Positions 36,466 through 45,321 of a stretch of 64,000 nt of DNA are shown here, one piece after another. Location of the stretch: contig NZ_AP021869.1 in NCBI RefSeq assembly GCF_026001925.1, positions 186,001 through 250,000 on the forward strand, given 5' to 3'. The translations under genes were made by a program, and so were the position numbers. This DNA is from Vibrio gangliei (GTDB taxonomy: Bacteria > Pseudomonadota > Gammaproteobacteria > Enterobacterales > Vibrionaceae). Each line of letters starts with the position of its first letter. Within the stretch, counting starts at the first letter, position 1. A model generated the notes under the pieces. It did no database searches, was not told where the DNA came from, and saw only the letters and a program-made list of their open reading frames with translations.

Positions 36466-36494
36466 TTGAGCAATGCATATCAAGTTAGTATAAT
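36466..36494 (+). promoter_or_regulatory. Predicted sigma-70 promoter of rpmB-rpmG
   Basis: A -35 hexamer TTGAGC (36466-36471) and a perfect -10 TATAAT (36489-36494) are spaced by exactly 17 bases, followed by GCGCGACC, a GC-rich discriminator typical of ribosomal-protein promoters. It lies about 90 bases before rpmB. The remainder of the 36298-36465 stretch is AT-rich with a weaker possible -10 (TACAAT near 36340) and no gene. Confidence 0.8.
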
Positions 36495-36584
36495 GCGCGA
36501 CCTTTGATAGCCTTGGTATGGTTTTTCCATAGCGGTTTTTGCCCCAAGGTGATATCGAGCTGAAACGATTTGGAGAAGACATTC

Positions 36585-36821
36585 ATGTCCCGAGTATGCC
36601 AAGTAACTGGTAAGCGTCCTGTAACGGGTAACAACCGTTCACACGCACGAAATGCTACCAAGCGTCGTTTTCTGCCGAACCTACAAACTCACCGTTTTTG
36701 GGTAGAGAGCGAAAAACGCTTTGTTAAACTACGTCTAACTGCTAAGGGTATGCGTATCATTGATAAGAAAGGCATCGATGCTGTTCTTGTTGATATCCGT
36801 GCTCGTGGCGAGAACGTATAA
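36585..36821 (+). CDS. rpmB: 50S ribosomal protein L28
   Basis: Ribosomal protein bL28, 78 residues, starting [20 protein letters not shown]. The ATG at 36585 follows GGAG by nine bases; an upstream in-frame codon would add five residues that the family lacks. It is followed 14 bases later by rpmG, the standard pair. Confidence 0.97.
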   Translation: MSRVCQVTGKRPVTGNNRSHARNATKRRFLPNLQTHRFWVESEKRFVKLRLTAKGMRIIDKKGIDAVLVDIRARGENV

Positions 36822-36835
36822 GAGGAATTTGAACA

Positions 36836-37003
36836 ATGGCTAAAGGCATTCGTGAGAAAATCCGTCTAGTATCTTCTGCTGGAACTGGTCACTTCTACAC
36901 AACTGACAAAAACAAGCGTAATATGCCAGGCAAATTTGAGATCAAGAAATTTGATCCAGTAGTTCGCCAGCATGTTATGTATAAAGAAGCTAAAATCAAG
37001 TAA
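36836..37003 (+). CDS. rpmG: 50S ribosomal protein L33
   Basis: Ribosomal protein bL33, 55 residues: [20 protein letters not shown] at the N-terminus and [14 protein letters not shown] at the C-terminus. It is nearly identical to the E. coli protein, of the zinc-independent form without CxxC pairs. AGAGGAA lies nine bases before the ATG. A strong terminator follows at 37027. Confidence 0.97.
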   Translation: MAKGIREKIRLVSSAGTGHFYTTDKNKRNMPGKFEIKKFDPVVRQHVMYKEAKIK

Positions 37004-37026
37004 TTGGTTTTCCTCTTTAGAAATTG

Positions 37027-37062
37027 AAAACCCAGACTACCTCGGTAGGCTGGGTTTTTTTT
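37027..37062 (+). terminator. Intrinsic terminator of rpmB-rpmG
   Basis: AAAACCCAG, then CTACC paired with GGTAG around a TC loop, then CTGGGTTTTTTTT. The stem has a single A/G mismatch and ends in eight T residues. Confidence 0.93.
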
Positions 37063-37084
37063 CGCTTCTCGAAGACTACAAAGG

Positions 37085-37355
37085 TGGATCACATTACGCG
37101 GATGCCTCACTCGAGGAGCTAAAAGCGGTTGCGGAACTCGGTTTTCGGGCGTTTCACTGCTCGTGGCTCGGAAGAGATAAGAGCAAAAGATCCGAGTTAC
37201 GGGGACGCTACGCTCGAGAGCTGAAAAGTGGTTACGGGACTCGATTTTCGGTCGTTGCACTGCTCGCGACTCGAAGCGAAGCGCTCTCGGCTCCCGAGAC
37301 AATTCTTTTAGCTTTTTCAAGAAACGAGTAGCGTAGCCCGAGCCTCGAGACACGC
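37085..37355. repeat. Family A module block between rpmG and mutM
   Basis: Minus-oriented arms (GGAACTCGGTTTTCGGGCGT and the copy near 37240), a GGGGACGCTACGCTCGAGAG module, a module CGACTCGAAGCGAAGCGCTC, and a plus-oriented arm AAGAAACGAGTAGCGTAGCC. The block reads as an open frame on both strands in places, but the peptides recur at other repeat loci and no gene is supported. Confidence 0.85.
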
Positions 37356-37407
37356 TGTTATCTATCCCGTATAATCTCCCCCAGATCGATAAAATCAAGG
37401 ACGACTT

Positions 37408-38217
37408 ATGCCTGAACTACCTGAAGTTGAAGTGAGCCGAATGGGGATTTCCCCACATTTACTTGACCAAACCATTGCCAAGATTGAAGTACGTCAGCCA
37501 CAGTTACGTTGGTTGGTGCCAAGTGAAATTCAATCATTGCAAGGACAAGTGATTCACTCTATTCGTCGTCGTGCTAAATATTTACTGCTAGAAACTGAGA
37601 AGGGTACGGCCATTATTCATCTCGGCATGTCGGGCAATTTGCGGGTATTGGATCAATGGATCGAGCCGAATAAACACGATCATGTGGATCTAGTTTTGGC
37701 TAACGGCAAAGTATTGCGTTACCACGATCCTCGTCGCTTTGGTGCTTGGTTGTGGTGTGAGACTGGTACCGAGCATGATGTGATGTCGCACCTTGGCCCA
37801 GAGCCTTTGACTGATGAATTTAATGCTGAGTATCTGTTTGAAAAGTCACGCAATAAAAAAGTGGTGACGAAACAATTCATTATGGATAACAAAATTGTGG
37901 TTGGAGTGGGGAATATCTACGCCAGTGAATCTTTGTTTTCAGCTCGAATTCATCCGCAAAAGCCAGCCAATCAATTAACGTTACAGCAAACCACTTTGCT
38001 GGTGGATGAAATTAAAAAAGTGCTGGCCAAAGCGATTACGCAAGGTGGCACGACTCTGAAAGACTTTAACCAGGCAGACGGTAAGCCAGGCTATTTTGCT
38101 CAAGAATTACAAGTGTATGGTAAAGCAGGCAAGCCTTGCCCTTTATGTGGTGAAGCCATTTTAGAAGCCAAAATTGGGCAACGAAACAGTTTTTATTGTG
38201 GGGAGTGTCAGGCTTAA
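37408..38217 (+). CDS. mutM: Formamidopyrimidine-DNA glycosylase MutM (Fpg)
   Basis: Base-excision repair enzyme that removes 8-oxoguanine and formamidopyrimidines; 269 residues. The catalytic N-terminus PELPEVE (Pro1 after Met removal, Glu2) is intact. The helix-two-turn-helix is followed by the zinc finger CPLCGEAI ... FYCGEC at the C-terminus. An AAGGA site precedes the ATG. It is convergent with coaD across a repeat block. Confidence 0.97.
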   Translation: MPELPEVEVSRMGISPHLLDQTIAKIEVRQPQLRWLVPSEIQSLQGQVIHSIRRRAKYLLLETEKGTAIIHLGMSGNLRVLDQWIEPNKHDHVDLVLANGKVLRYHDPRRFGAWLWCETGTEHDVMSHLGPEPLTDEFNAEYLFEKSRNKKVVTKQFIMDNKIVVGVGNIYASESLFSARIHPQKPANQLTLQQTTLLVDEIKKVLAKAITQGGTTLKDFNQADGKPGYFAQELQVYGKAGKPCPLCGEAILEAKIGQRNSFYCGECQA

Positions 38218-38218
38218 G

Positions 38219-38505
38219 TTTCTAGATACGAGTTGCTAGGACACTTCGTTCGAGAGCCGAAAAGAAAAAAGATGTGGCGAGTAGCGTGTTTCGTGTCGCG
38301 AGAAAGAGCAAAATCGACCCCAAATTAGTTATTTGTGATACGAAATGCACTCGATTCTCGGAATGCTTTTGTTCTTGCTTTTCCCCGCAACTCGGAGCGA
38401 AGCGTTCTCGCTACTCGCATCAAAAAGTAACGTGTTGCGTGTAAAAGCAAAGCGATCGCTGTTTGCTTTTTCTAGGGACTAGGAACTAGCAACTAGGAAC
38501 TTTCT
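38219..38505. repeat. Family A and family C block between mutM and coaD
   Basis: The block includes GAGAGCCGAAAAGAAAAAAG, GGCGAGTAGCGTGTTTCGTG, a module CCCGCAACTCGGAGCGAAGC with GTTCTCGCTACTCGCATC, and at 38471-38505 the family C motif CTAGGGACTAGGAACTAG with a second GGAACT copy. The family C part almost matches the segment embedded in rjg at 57422-57446. This is the last dense repeat block before the polysaccharide region. Confidence 0.83.
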
Positions 38506-38998
38506 CTTTAACCTTCTCCACCACATACGGATGCAAAAACTGGTCAACCTCACCACCATGAATAGCCACTTCACGCACAATGGTGGAAGATAAGAAAGCG
38601 AATTCTTCGGTAGAGGTTAGGAACACACTTTCGAGCTCTGGCATCAGTTTACGATACATGCTGGTGAGGCCGAACTCGTATTCGTAATCGACGGTAGTAC
38701 GTAAGCCACGGATTAAAATTGTGGTTTGCTGTTGCTTGGCAAAGTCCACCAATAAGCCTGAAAAGCCAACGGCAGTCACGTTCGGTAAGTCTTTCGTCAC
38801 TTCTTTCACCATGTCGACGCGCTCTTGCAGAGTAAACATGGTCTTTTTGCTTGGACTTTCCGCCACGGCAACCACAACGCTATCAAATAGACGTGCGCTG
38901 CGTTTAATCAAATCAAAATGACCATTGGTAATCGGGTCAAAGGTGCCTGGATAAATGGCTGGTGTGGTTAATTTTTTGTGCTGGATAGCGTTGCTCAT
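38486..38998 (-). CDS. coaD: Phosphopantetheine adenylyltransferase CoaD
   Basis: Penultimate enzyme of coenzyme A synthesis; 170 residues. The nucleotidyltransferase motif [12 protein letters not shown] (T/HxGH type) and the C-terminal [13 protein letters not shown] motif are both present. The last codons run into the family C repeat. The ATG overlaps the stop of the upstream glycosyltransferase by four bases, so coaD is translated as part of the LPS-core transcript, similar to E. coli where coaD follows waaA. Confidence 0.95.
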   Translation of the reverse strand: MSNAIQHKKLTTPAIYPGTFDPITNGHFDLIKRSARLFDSVVVAVAESPSKKTMFTLQERVDMVKEVTKDLPNVTAVGFSGLLVDFAKQQQTTILIRGLRTTVDYEYEFGLTSMYRKLMPELESVFLTSTEEFAFLSSTIVREVAIHGGEVDQFLHPYVVEKVKEKVPSC

Positions 38999-40035
38999 AT
39001 CGGTTGACTCGCTACTTGGGTATAAATGTCTCGGTATAGTTTGGAAGTATACGCAATATCAAATTGTTTGAGTTTTTCTTTAGCGCCAGTTTTCAATTTA
39101 TGACGCAGTGCCTTGTCATTTTCTAATTGATCAATTTGATCGGCCAACTGTTTTGCGTTGCCCGCTTCACATAAGAGCCCTGAAATTCCGTGGTCGATAA
39201 TGTCCGGAATGCCGCCTGCGTTGGAGCCTATAACGGGTAAACCTGCCGCCATCGCTTCAAGAATGACAGAGCCGAGACCTTCGGTGTAAGAAGGGTGAAC
39301 CAACAAATCTGCTGCAGCAAACATGGACCCCATGTCATTTTGTTTACCCATAAAGCGAATATTGGTTAAGCCACGACATTGTTGTTCTAACTCTTTTCGT
39401 TCTGGCCCATCACCAAGTAATAGAAATTGGACTCGTGGATTTTTGACCCCAAGTAATTTTGCTGCTTTCACAGTGGTATCAAAACCTTTGTGTTTGAGCA
39501 TGTTAGCGGCATGAAGGACGATAAACTTACCTCGAAACTCATTCCATAATTGATCCACCTTATTTTGGTCGATGGGGTAACTCACGGGAGAGCTTGGAAT
39601 TTTGACGATTTTTTTAGCGCTGTGTAGCATTTCTATCTGTTTTACGATTTCACGACTTAAACCAACTAATGCACTGGCTTTTCGATACGCAAGATTGGAT
39701 AGCCATTTGTTTTTTAATGGGTTATCAATACGTCGAGTCACAATGTATGGAGTGCCATGAAGTATATGTTGAATGAGAGCCCAATAAATAGCTCTTCCTT
39801 CATGAACATGAATCAAAGAACAATCTTGAGTGATCTTTTTACTATGAGTTTTGGTGAAATGTTTTGTTAGTACCACTTTACAACCAAGTTTGCGTACCTC
39901 TTGAACGAGTTGACTTTTAGGATTCATGACAACGGTAAGTTGGTAGCCTTCTCTTACTTGCTGTTTGAGTAGTTGTAAAGTTTGTCTTTCACCACCACTG
40001 AATCCAGAGGCAAGGTTTACATGGCAAATATTCAT
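38995..40035 (-). CDS. GT4-family glycosyltransferase, LPS core type
   Basis: Glycosyltransferase of family 4, 346 residues. The GT-B fold is indicated by the N-terminal [20 protein letters not shown] and the C-terminal donor-site motif [20 protein letters not shown] with ExxxxxE spacing. The central [20 protein letters not shown] is typical. It lies in an ATGA overlap with coaD and opposite the divergent epimerase gene. Its place in the Vibrio core cluster suggests transfer of a hexose to the LPS core; the exact sugar is not predictable. Confidence 0.88.
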   Translation of the reverse strand: MNICHVNLASGFSGGERQTLQLLKQQVREGYQLTVVMNPKSQLVQEVRKLGCKVVLTKHFTKTHSKKITQDCSLIHVHEGRAIYWALIQHILHGTPYIVTRRIDNPLKNKWLSNLAYRKASALVGLSREIVKQIEMLHSAKKIVKIPSSPVSYPIDQNKVDQLWNEFRGKFIVLHAANMLKHKGFDTTVKAAKLLGVKNPRVQFLLLGDGPERKELEQQCRGLTNIRFMGKQNDMGSMFAAADLLVHPSYTEGLGSVILEAMAAGLPVIGSNAGGIPDIIDHGISGLLCEAGNAKQLADQIDQLENDKALRHKLKTGAKEKLKQFDIAYTSKLYRDIYTQVASQPI

Positions 40036-40200
40036 CGATTATGAGTACAAAATTGGGTTAGAAATAGTCTGTTAGTATTCCAAAACATACACAGTAAATC
40101 TATCGGTATTAATGGATTTATTGTTAAGAGTCTTTGTAGGTAGTCATTGTTGCTTGAGTGGCATAAAATTAGCCGATCAAAGTGAATAGGTAGATTTGAA

Positions 40201-41205
40201 ATGAAATATTTAGTGACAGGTGCTGCGGGCTTTATTGGCTCTGCTGTGGTTGAACGTTTGTGTCAATCTGGCCACCAAGTGATCGGGATTGATAATTTAA
40301 ATGACTATTACCCAGTTGAGCTAAAGCATGCTCGATTAAACCGTGCTAAACATGATAACTTCACTTTTATTGAGCTCGATTTAGCCGACCGTGAAGGTGT
40401 CGCGGCGTTGTTTGCTGAGCAAGGCTTTCAACGTGTGATCCATTTAGCGGCGCAAGCTGGGGTTCGTTATTCTATTGATAACCCAATGGCGTACGCGGAC
40501 AGTAATTTAGTTGGCCATTTAACCATTTTAGAAGGTTGTCGCCATCATAAGATTGAGCACTTAGTGTATGCATCTTCAAGCTCAGTCTATGGCTTGAACC
40601 AGAAAATGCCATTTGATACAGCGGACAGTGTTGATCACCCAATTTCTCTGTATGCTGCCACTAAAAAATCGAATGAGCTGATGGCACACACTTATTCTCA
40701 TTTGTATGGAGTACCAACGACCGGTCTGCGTTTCTTTACCGTGTATGGTCCGTGGGGACGCCCAGATATGGCACTATTTAAGTTCACCAAAGCGATTGTG
40801 GAAGGTAAGCAAATTGATGTTTATAACAACGGCAATATGCAGCGTGATTTTACCTACATCGACGACATCGTTGAAGGCGTGCTCCGTATTCAAGATGTGA
40901 TCCCACAAAAAAATACCGATTGGACCGTCGAAACCGGCTCACCAGCAACCAGCTCTGCGCCATACCGTGTTTACAATATTGGTAATGGTAATCCAGTTAA
41001 GTTGATGGAATTTATTGAAGCATTGGAGGATTCACTTGGCGTAGAGGCGAACAAAAACTTCATGCCAATGCAGCCTGGTGATGTTTATGCGACCTATGCC
41101 GATACCAAAGATTTGTTTGATGTGACTGGCTATAAGCCATCGATGTCAGTGAAGCAAGGTGTGGCGAATTTTGTGGGGTGGTATCGGGGATTTTATCAAG
41201 TGTAA
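40201..41205 (+). CDS. NAD-dependent nucleotide-sugar epimerase (UDP-GlcA 4-epimerase type)
   Basis: Extended short-chain dehydrogenase/epimerase, 334 residues. The NAD motif is TGAAGFIGSAV; the catalytic triad is in YASSSSVYG and YAATKKSNE (YxxxK). The resemblance is to UDP-glucuronate 4-epimerases (CapI/WbpP-like; DNLNDYYPVELKHARL is characteristic), which would give UDP-galacturonate for the core or a surface polymer. An AGG site lies before the ATG, and a hairpin terminator follows at 41236. No adjacent UDP-glucose dehydrogenase is seen in the window. Confidence 0.86.
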   Translation: MKYLVTGAAGFIGSAVVERLCQSGHQVIGIDNLNDYYPVELKHARLNRAKHDNFTFIELDLADREGVAALFAEQGFQRVIHLAAQAGVRYSIDNPMAYADSNLVGHLTILEGCRHHKIEHLVYASSSSVYGLNQKMPFDTADSVDHPISLYAATKKSNELMAHTYSHLYGVPTTGLRFFTVYGPWGRPDMALFKFTKAIVEGKQIDVYNNGNMQRDFTYIDDIVEGVLRIQDVIPQKNTDWTVETGSPATSSAPYRVYNIGNGNPVKLMEFIEALEDSLGVEANKNFMPMQPGDVYATYADTKDLFDVTGYKPSMSVKQGVANFVGWYRGFYQV

Positions 41206-41235
41206 CTTGACGAAAAGTAAAGTAGAAATATAAGT

Positions 41236-41256
41236 AAGGGCCATTATTGGCCCTTT
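41236..41256. terminator. Bidirectional terminator between epimerase and GT2 genes
   Basis: AAGGGCC, loop ATTATT, GGCCCTT followed by T residues, and preceded by A-rich sequence for the other strand. It separates two convergent genes. Confidence 0.8.
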
Positions 41257-41270
41257 GTTATGGAATAAGC

Positions 41271-42044
41271 TTATTTCTTGTTTTTTTGATAATCACGTAG
41301 CCATAAGTCAGCGTAACGTGTAAAGGTCGTATTGGCACTTAATATAGCCAGTAACAACCCATGTCTGCCATCTAAAAAGCCTAATTTAATGAAATACATT
41401 TTGACAAAACGGAAAAAGGCGTGGGCAATAGCTGATAACAGCGAGCTTTTCTTTTTGCCTTCTCTTTGATCTGCCCATGATTTCATATATAGAGATGTCT
41501 TTCGGGTATATTGGCTTAATTCGTCAAATGTGTTATGTAGTAGCTTTCCTTTAAGCGCGATCACTGTGTGAGAGTTTGGTACTTCAACACTTTCATGCAC
41601 AAGAGCGTGATTATATTGTGTATCTTGGGTTTTATATAATCGAGTCACCCAATCGGGAGACCAACCAGAATGTTTAATCTGTTTGCCAAATGCGGTACTT
41701 AGGCGATCAATTTTATAAACACGGTGTTCTTTATTTTCTTGAACAACCTGTTGAATTTGCTGTTTTAATTCAGGGGTAACTTGTTCATCAGCATCTAGCC
41801 ATAATACATAATCACTAGTAATGTAGCTTTGTGCTAAGCGACGCTGTGGACCGAATCCAGGCCATTCAAGGTTGACGAAAAATTTATCGGTATATTGACG
41901 TGCGATTTCTTCTGTTTTATCGGTACTACCCGAATCGAGTATAACAATCTCATCTACCCAGCCTTTTACCGTCTCTAAGCAAGAGGCTAAATGCTTTTCT
42001 TCATTTTTGACGATCAATGCTACCGCGAGTGTTGGAGAATTCAT
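41271..42044 (-). CDS. GT2-family glycosyltransferase, WaaE/KdtX-like
   Basis: Family 2 glycosyltransferase, 257 residues. The N-terminal LAVALIVKNEEKHLASCLET and the metal-binding DxD in YVLWLDADEQV are clear. Homologues called WaaE or KdtX sit near waaA/coaD and add a beta-1,4-glucose to heptose I of the core; this is the probable role. The gene is seven bases downstream of the GT9 gene, in one minus-strand unit. Confidence 0.87.
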   Translation of the reverse strand: MNSPTLAVALIVKNEEKHLASCLETVKGWVDEIVILDSGSTDKTEEIARQYTDKFFVNLEWPGFGPQRRLAQSYITSDYVLWLDADEQVTPELKQQIQQVVQENKEHRVYKIDRLSTAFGKQIKHSGWSPDWVTRLYKTQDTQYNHALVHESVEVPNSHTVIALKGKLLHNTFDELSQYTRKTSLYMKSWADQREGKKKSSLLSAIAHAFFRFVKMYFIKLGFLDGRHGLLLAILSANTTFTRYADLWLRDYQKNKK

Positions 42045-42050
42045 AAAGCC

Positions 42051-43103
42051 TCAATCTTTTTGCATTTGAGTCAGCGATTGAAATTTTTCAATCACCGATT
42101 CTAAAGTGATTTTTTGCATTAAATCAGAGCCCTTTACTCGGGCCCCCCAAGGTAATTCTGTACTTGGTTTGCCATATTGCTCTGATAGACATTCTTCATA
42201 AACACTAACCGTTGACTCTAAGCTTAGATACGGCCCAGTTCGTTTGGGGTTACTATGGGCGTATAAACCAATCACAGGTGTGCCTTGAGTTGTAGCCATA
42301 TGGGCTGGGCCTGAATCCGGTGCGAGCACTACATCTGCACGATTCAAAACCGCGAGTAATTGTTTCAGAGAAGTTTGCCCAATAAGGTTAGTGGCCGTAT
42401 GAGTCATTAACTGACGTATATTTTCACCTAGCTGGATTTCTCGTTCACTGGGGGAGCCGCACAATACCACTTGAAAGCCTTGCTCAATGGCATGATCAGC
42501 AAGTTGAGCATATCTATCGGTTAGCCAATTACGCTCATCTTTACTTGCCGCAGGGCTAATGACCAATACTTTTTGCTCTGTAGGTATATTTTGATTAACC
42601 CAATCGATTTCACTCGAAGTAATTGGCATATTCCATTGAGGGGATTGTTTTGGTACGCCTAAGTATTCAACAAATGATAAGAAACTATCTAAGACATGCT
42701 CTGAAGTGACATCATCAATTTTTTTATTGGTAAATAACCATTGGGCTTCTTTGGCGCGTTGTTTGTTAAAACCGACTTTATACTTCGCTTTTATACCTAA
42801 CGTGAGAACACTGGCTCGTAAGGCTAATTGCATATGAATGAGAGCATCAAAGTGGCGGCCATTAAGTTGTTGCCATACTGTTTTCATCCCTGCATAACCA
42901 GCTTTTTTATCAAAAATAATAAACTCAATACCTTCTAAACCATCAAGAAGTTGAGCTTCTACTTTACCTATAATCCAAGTGATTTTCGTCTCAGGCCAAT
43001 GACGTTGTACAGCTTGAACCGCTGCTACTGCATGACAAACATCGCCAATGGCTGATAAACGTAAAAAACACAGAGAGTTAGGAGCTGAAGTAAATAATGG
43101 CAT
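42051..43103 (-). CDS. GT9 heptosyltransferase, candidate heptosyltransferase I (OpsX-type)
   Basis: Family 9 glycosyltransferase, 350 residues. The N-terminal LRLSAIGDVCHAVAAVQAVQ and the ADP-heptose-site region VLAPDSGPAHMATTQGTPVI are diagnostic of the heptosyltransferase family. LSAIGDVCHA is closer to the Haemophilus OpsX/WaaC type than to WaaF, and a separate WaaF is present at 45322. In Haemophilus, OpsX acts on phosphorylated single Kdo made by KdkA, and kdkA is the divergent neighbour here, so heptosyltransferase I is the best guess. Confidence 0.82.
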   Translation of the reverse strand: MPLFTSAPNSLCFLRLSAIGDVCHAVAAVQAVQRHWPETKITWIIGKVEAQLLDGLEGIEFIIFDKKAGYAGMKTVWQQLNGRHFDALIHMQLALRASVLTLGIKAKYKVGFNKQRAKEAQWLFTNKKIDDVTSEHVLDSFLSFVEYLGVPKQSPQWNMPITSSEIDWVNQNIPTEQKVLVISPAASKDERNWLTDRYAQLADHAIEQGFQVVLCGSPSEREIQLGENIRQLMTHTATNLIGQTSLKQLLAVLNRADVVLAPDSGPAHMATTQGTPVIGLYAHSNPKRTGPYLSLESTVSVYEECLSEQYGKPSTELPWGARVKGSDLMQKITLESVIEKFQSLTQMQKD

Positions 43104-43205
43104 AGTGTCACTATTGGCAATAAAAGTTGTTATGATTATAGGGGAATGCGGAGGTAGAGAAAAGGCATACGATGAACAGCCACATAAGTTTTACTTATTC
43201 ATTTG

Positions 43206-43249
43206 TGAGCGTCGAATCTCGGGCGCTACGCTGCTCGTTACTCGATTCG
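43206..43249 (-). repeat. Isolated family A arm
   Basis: GAGCGTCGAATCTCGGGCGC then TACGCTGCTCGTTACTCGAT. It is the only good family A copy right of coaD, and the only one in a divergent (promoter-side) gap. No partner arm is visible. Confidence 0.85.
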
Positions 43250-43300
43250 TTTACTTGTAATATGAGTGCATAAAACCACGAGACACGGTATCCTATCGCT

Positions 43301-44029
43301 ATGAAAACACTCACATCACATAAACAAGTTATCTGGTTTGATGATACCTTAATCAGTGAATCTCTCGCTGAGCAGGCATTTGACCCTGACTATTGGCATG
43401 CGCAAAATAAAATTCTAGGATCCGCTCAAGGGCGAGGCACGACCTGGTTTGTACAAACTGAGCAATTGCCAGCCGCTTTGCGGCATTACCGCCGTGGTGG
43501 ATTGTTTGGAAAAATTATTAAAGATCATTATTGGTTTAGTCAGTGGCATAAAACCCGAAGCTGTGAAGAGTTTCAATTGCTACAACATTTGGTAAATGAA
43601 GGGGTAAATGTTCCTCGACCGATTGCAGCGCGAGCGGTGAAACGTACAGTGTGTTATCAAGCTGATATTTTGACGCAAAAAATTGAAGGTGCGCAGGATC
43701 TAGTCGCCATTTTACAACAGCGTACCTTAGCGCCAGAAATCTACCAGTCGATTGGTGAGCAGATCCGAAAACTCCATCAGGCCAATGTAAATCATACCGA
43801 TCTCAATATTCATAACATATTGTTAGATAGTGATAATAAAGTGTGGATCATTGACTTTGATAAGTGCCTAATTGAGCCCGGTTTAGGGGAAACCAATTTA
43901 AGTGTTTGGCAAAAATCGAACTTAGACCGTTTATTACGCTCTTTTAAAAAAGAATTAATGAAAAGGCAAGTTCATTGGGAAGAGATGGATTGGGAAGCAT
44001 TGCTGTCTGGCTATCAACAAAGCGCTTAA
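43301..44029 (+). CDS. kdkA: 3-deoxy-D-manno-octulosonic acid kinase KdkA
   Basis: Kinase that phosphorylates the single Kdo residue of lipid A-Kdo; 242 residues. The protein-kinase-like catalytic loop is HTDLNIHNILLD, followed by VWIIDFDKC as the metal-binding DFD motif. The glycine-containing LRHYRRGGLFGKIIKDHYWF is characteristic of the Kdo-kinase family. It is convergent with waaA with an 11-base gap. Its presence predicts one phosphorylated Kdo in the core, as in Haemophilus and Vibrio. Confidence 0.93.
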   Translation: MKTLTSHKQVIWFDDTLISESLAEQAFDPDYWHAQNKILGSAQGRGTTWFVQTEQLPAALRHYRRGGLFGKIIKDHYWFSQWHKTRSCEEFQLLQHLVNEGVNVPRPIAARAVKRTVCYQADILTQKIEGAQDLVAILQQRTLAPEIYQSIGEQIRKLHQANVNHTDLNIHNILLDSDNKVWIIDFDKCLIEPGLGETNLSVWQKSNLDRLLRSFKKELMKRQVHWEEMDWEALLSGYQQSA

Positions 44030-44040
44030 TTGTTTGAGCA

Positions 44041-45312
44041 TCATAATAGCTGGATATTTGATACTGTTTTTTGTACTGCCCCTTGATTACGCTGAATAAC
44101 GGTGAATGCATTTTTTTTGCAAGTAAGTCGCTGTTCTTCAGAGGAAAAAAGTGATGTTAAGTGCGCTGTCATCTCATCTGTATTTTTGCAAATAAAAGCG
44201 GCCTTAGCGTTGGTTAACTGATTCGTTATATCAGTAAAATTGTAATAAGAGGGGCCGATTAAGCAAGGCAGCCCAACCGCTGCTGGTTCTAATAGATTAT
44301 GTCCCCCAACTTTATCTCCAAGTAAGCTTCCTCCCATGAAACACACATCACTAGCCGCTAGGAGTAACATCATTTCTCCCATGGTATCAGCAAGATAAAC
44401 TTGAGTTAAAATAGACAGTGTCTGAATGGTGGATGTTCGACGATGAGCATTAAAGCCTTGCTGTTCGCAAAGTAGGTATACATCATCGAATCGTTCTGGG
44501 TGGCGAGGAACTAAGAGCAGCAAGGCATCGGGATATTTTTCTAATAGTAATTTATGTGCATTAAGTACTTGTTCATCTTCGCCTTGATGAGTGCTTGCTG
44601 CAATCCATACAGGACGTTTTTTACCTAATTGTGAGCGTAATTGTTCACCAGATTTTAGTGATTCTTCAGAGACAGATATATCAAATTTTAGGCTGCCGGT
44701 GACTTTCACTCTCTCAGGAGTAACTCCTAAACGAATGAATCGCTCTGCATCCTCTTGGTGCTGACATAATACCTTATCTAAATTTTCAGATAATAAATTG
44801 AAGATAGGTTGAAATTTTTTATAACGTAGCGCTGATCGTTCAGATAAACGAGCATTAATTACGGTGATAGATACTCCATACTTATGTACATAATGTAGGG
44901 TGTTAGGCCAAAGCTCTGTTTCCATAATCAACATTTGTTGAGGCTTAATGGCACGAAGAAAGCCCTTGATAGCAAAAGGTAGATCAATCGGCATAAATCG
45001 ATGCTCTGCAACATCCGCTAGCTTAGATGCTTGCTCTGCCCCAGTGCTGGTGGTGGTAGTAATAACGATAGGAATGTTTGGATATTTCTGTTTAAGCGCT
45101 CGAATAAAAGGAGTGGCAGCAATGGTTTCACCAACCGAAACAGTATGAATCCAGATAGGGGATTGTAATTGATCTTTTAATGGTGGTGTGACACCAAAAT
45201 GCTCTTTCCAGCGAGCACCAAAACTAGGCTTGCCGGGCTTTTTTTTATATAAAGTCAGCAATAAAATTGGAGACAATAAAAAGAGCAGTAAAGTATAGAA
45301 ATAACGAATCAC
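44041..45312 (-). CDS. waaA: Kdo transferase WaaA (KdtA)
   Basis: Inner-membrane glycosyltransferase that adds Kdo to lipid IVA; 423 residues from the GTG at 45312. That start has AAGG seven bases upstream and gives (M)IRYFYTLLLFLLSPI, matching the KdtA N-terminal anchor; a GTG two codons earlier would be too close to the ribosome site. Motifs include WIHTVSVGETIAATPFIRAL, MIMETELWPN-type LIMETELWPNTL, and SLLGDKVGGHNLLEPAAVG. Given kdkA, it is probably monofunctional (one Kdo). Confidence 0.95.
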   Translation of the reverse strand: MIRYFYTLLLFLLSPILLLTLYKKKPGKPSFGARWKEHFGVTPPLKDQLQSPIWIHTVSVGETIAATPFIRALKQKYPNIPIVITTTTSTGAEQASKLADVAEHRFMPIDLPFAIKGFLRAIKPQQMLIMETELWPNTLHYVHKYGVSITVINARLSERSALRYKKFQPIFNLLSENLDKVLCQHQEDAERFIRLGVTPERVKVTGSLKFDISVSEESLKSGEQLRSQLGKKRPVWIAASTHQGEDEQVLNAHKLLLEKYPDALLLLVPRHPERFDDVYLLCEQQGFNAHRRTSTIQTLSILTQVYLADTMGEMMLLLAASDVCFMGGSLLGDKVGGHNLLEPAAVGLPCLIGPSYYNFTDITNQLTNAKAAFICKNTDEMTAHLTSLFSSEEQRLTCKKNAFTVIQRNQGAVQKTVSNIQLL

Positions 45313-45321
45313 AAACACACC

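Noticed and set aside
36895-37398. A 167-codon open frame on the minus strand over rpmG and the following repeats
   Set aside because: It is antisense to the conserved L33 gene and its terminator, and the rest is translated from family A repeat sequence that gives similar peptides at other loci.
3591-38505. Family A repeats as integron attC sites (VCR-like)
   Set aside because: There are no GTTRRRY-type core sites, no gene-cassette array and no integrase, and the flanking genes are conserved housekeeping genes in both orientations.
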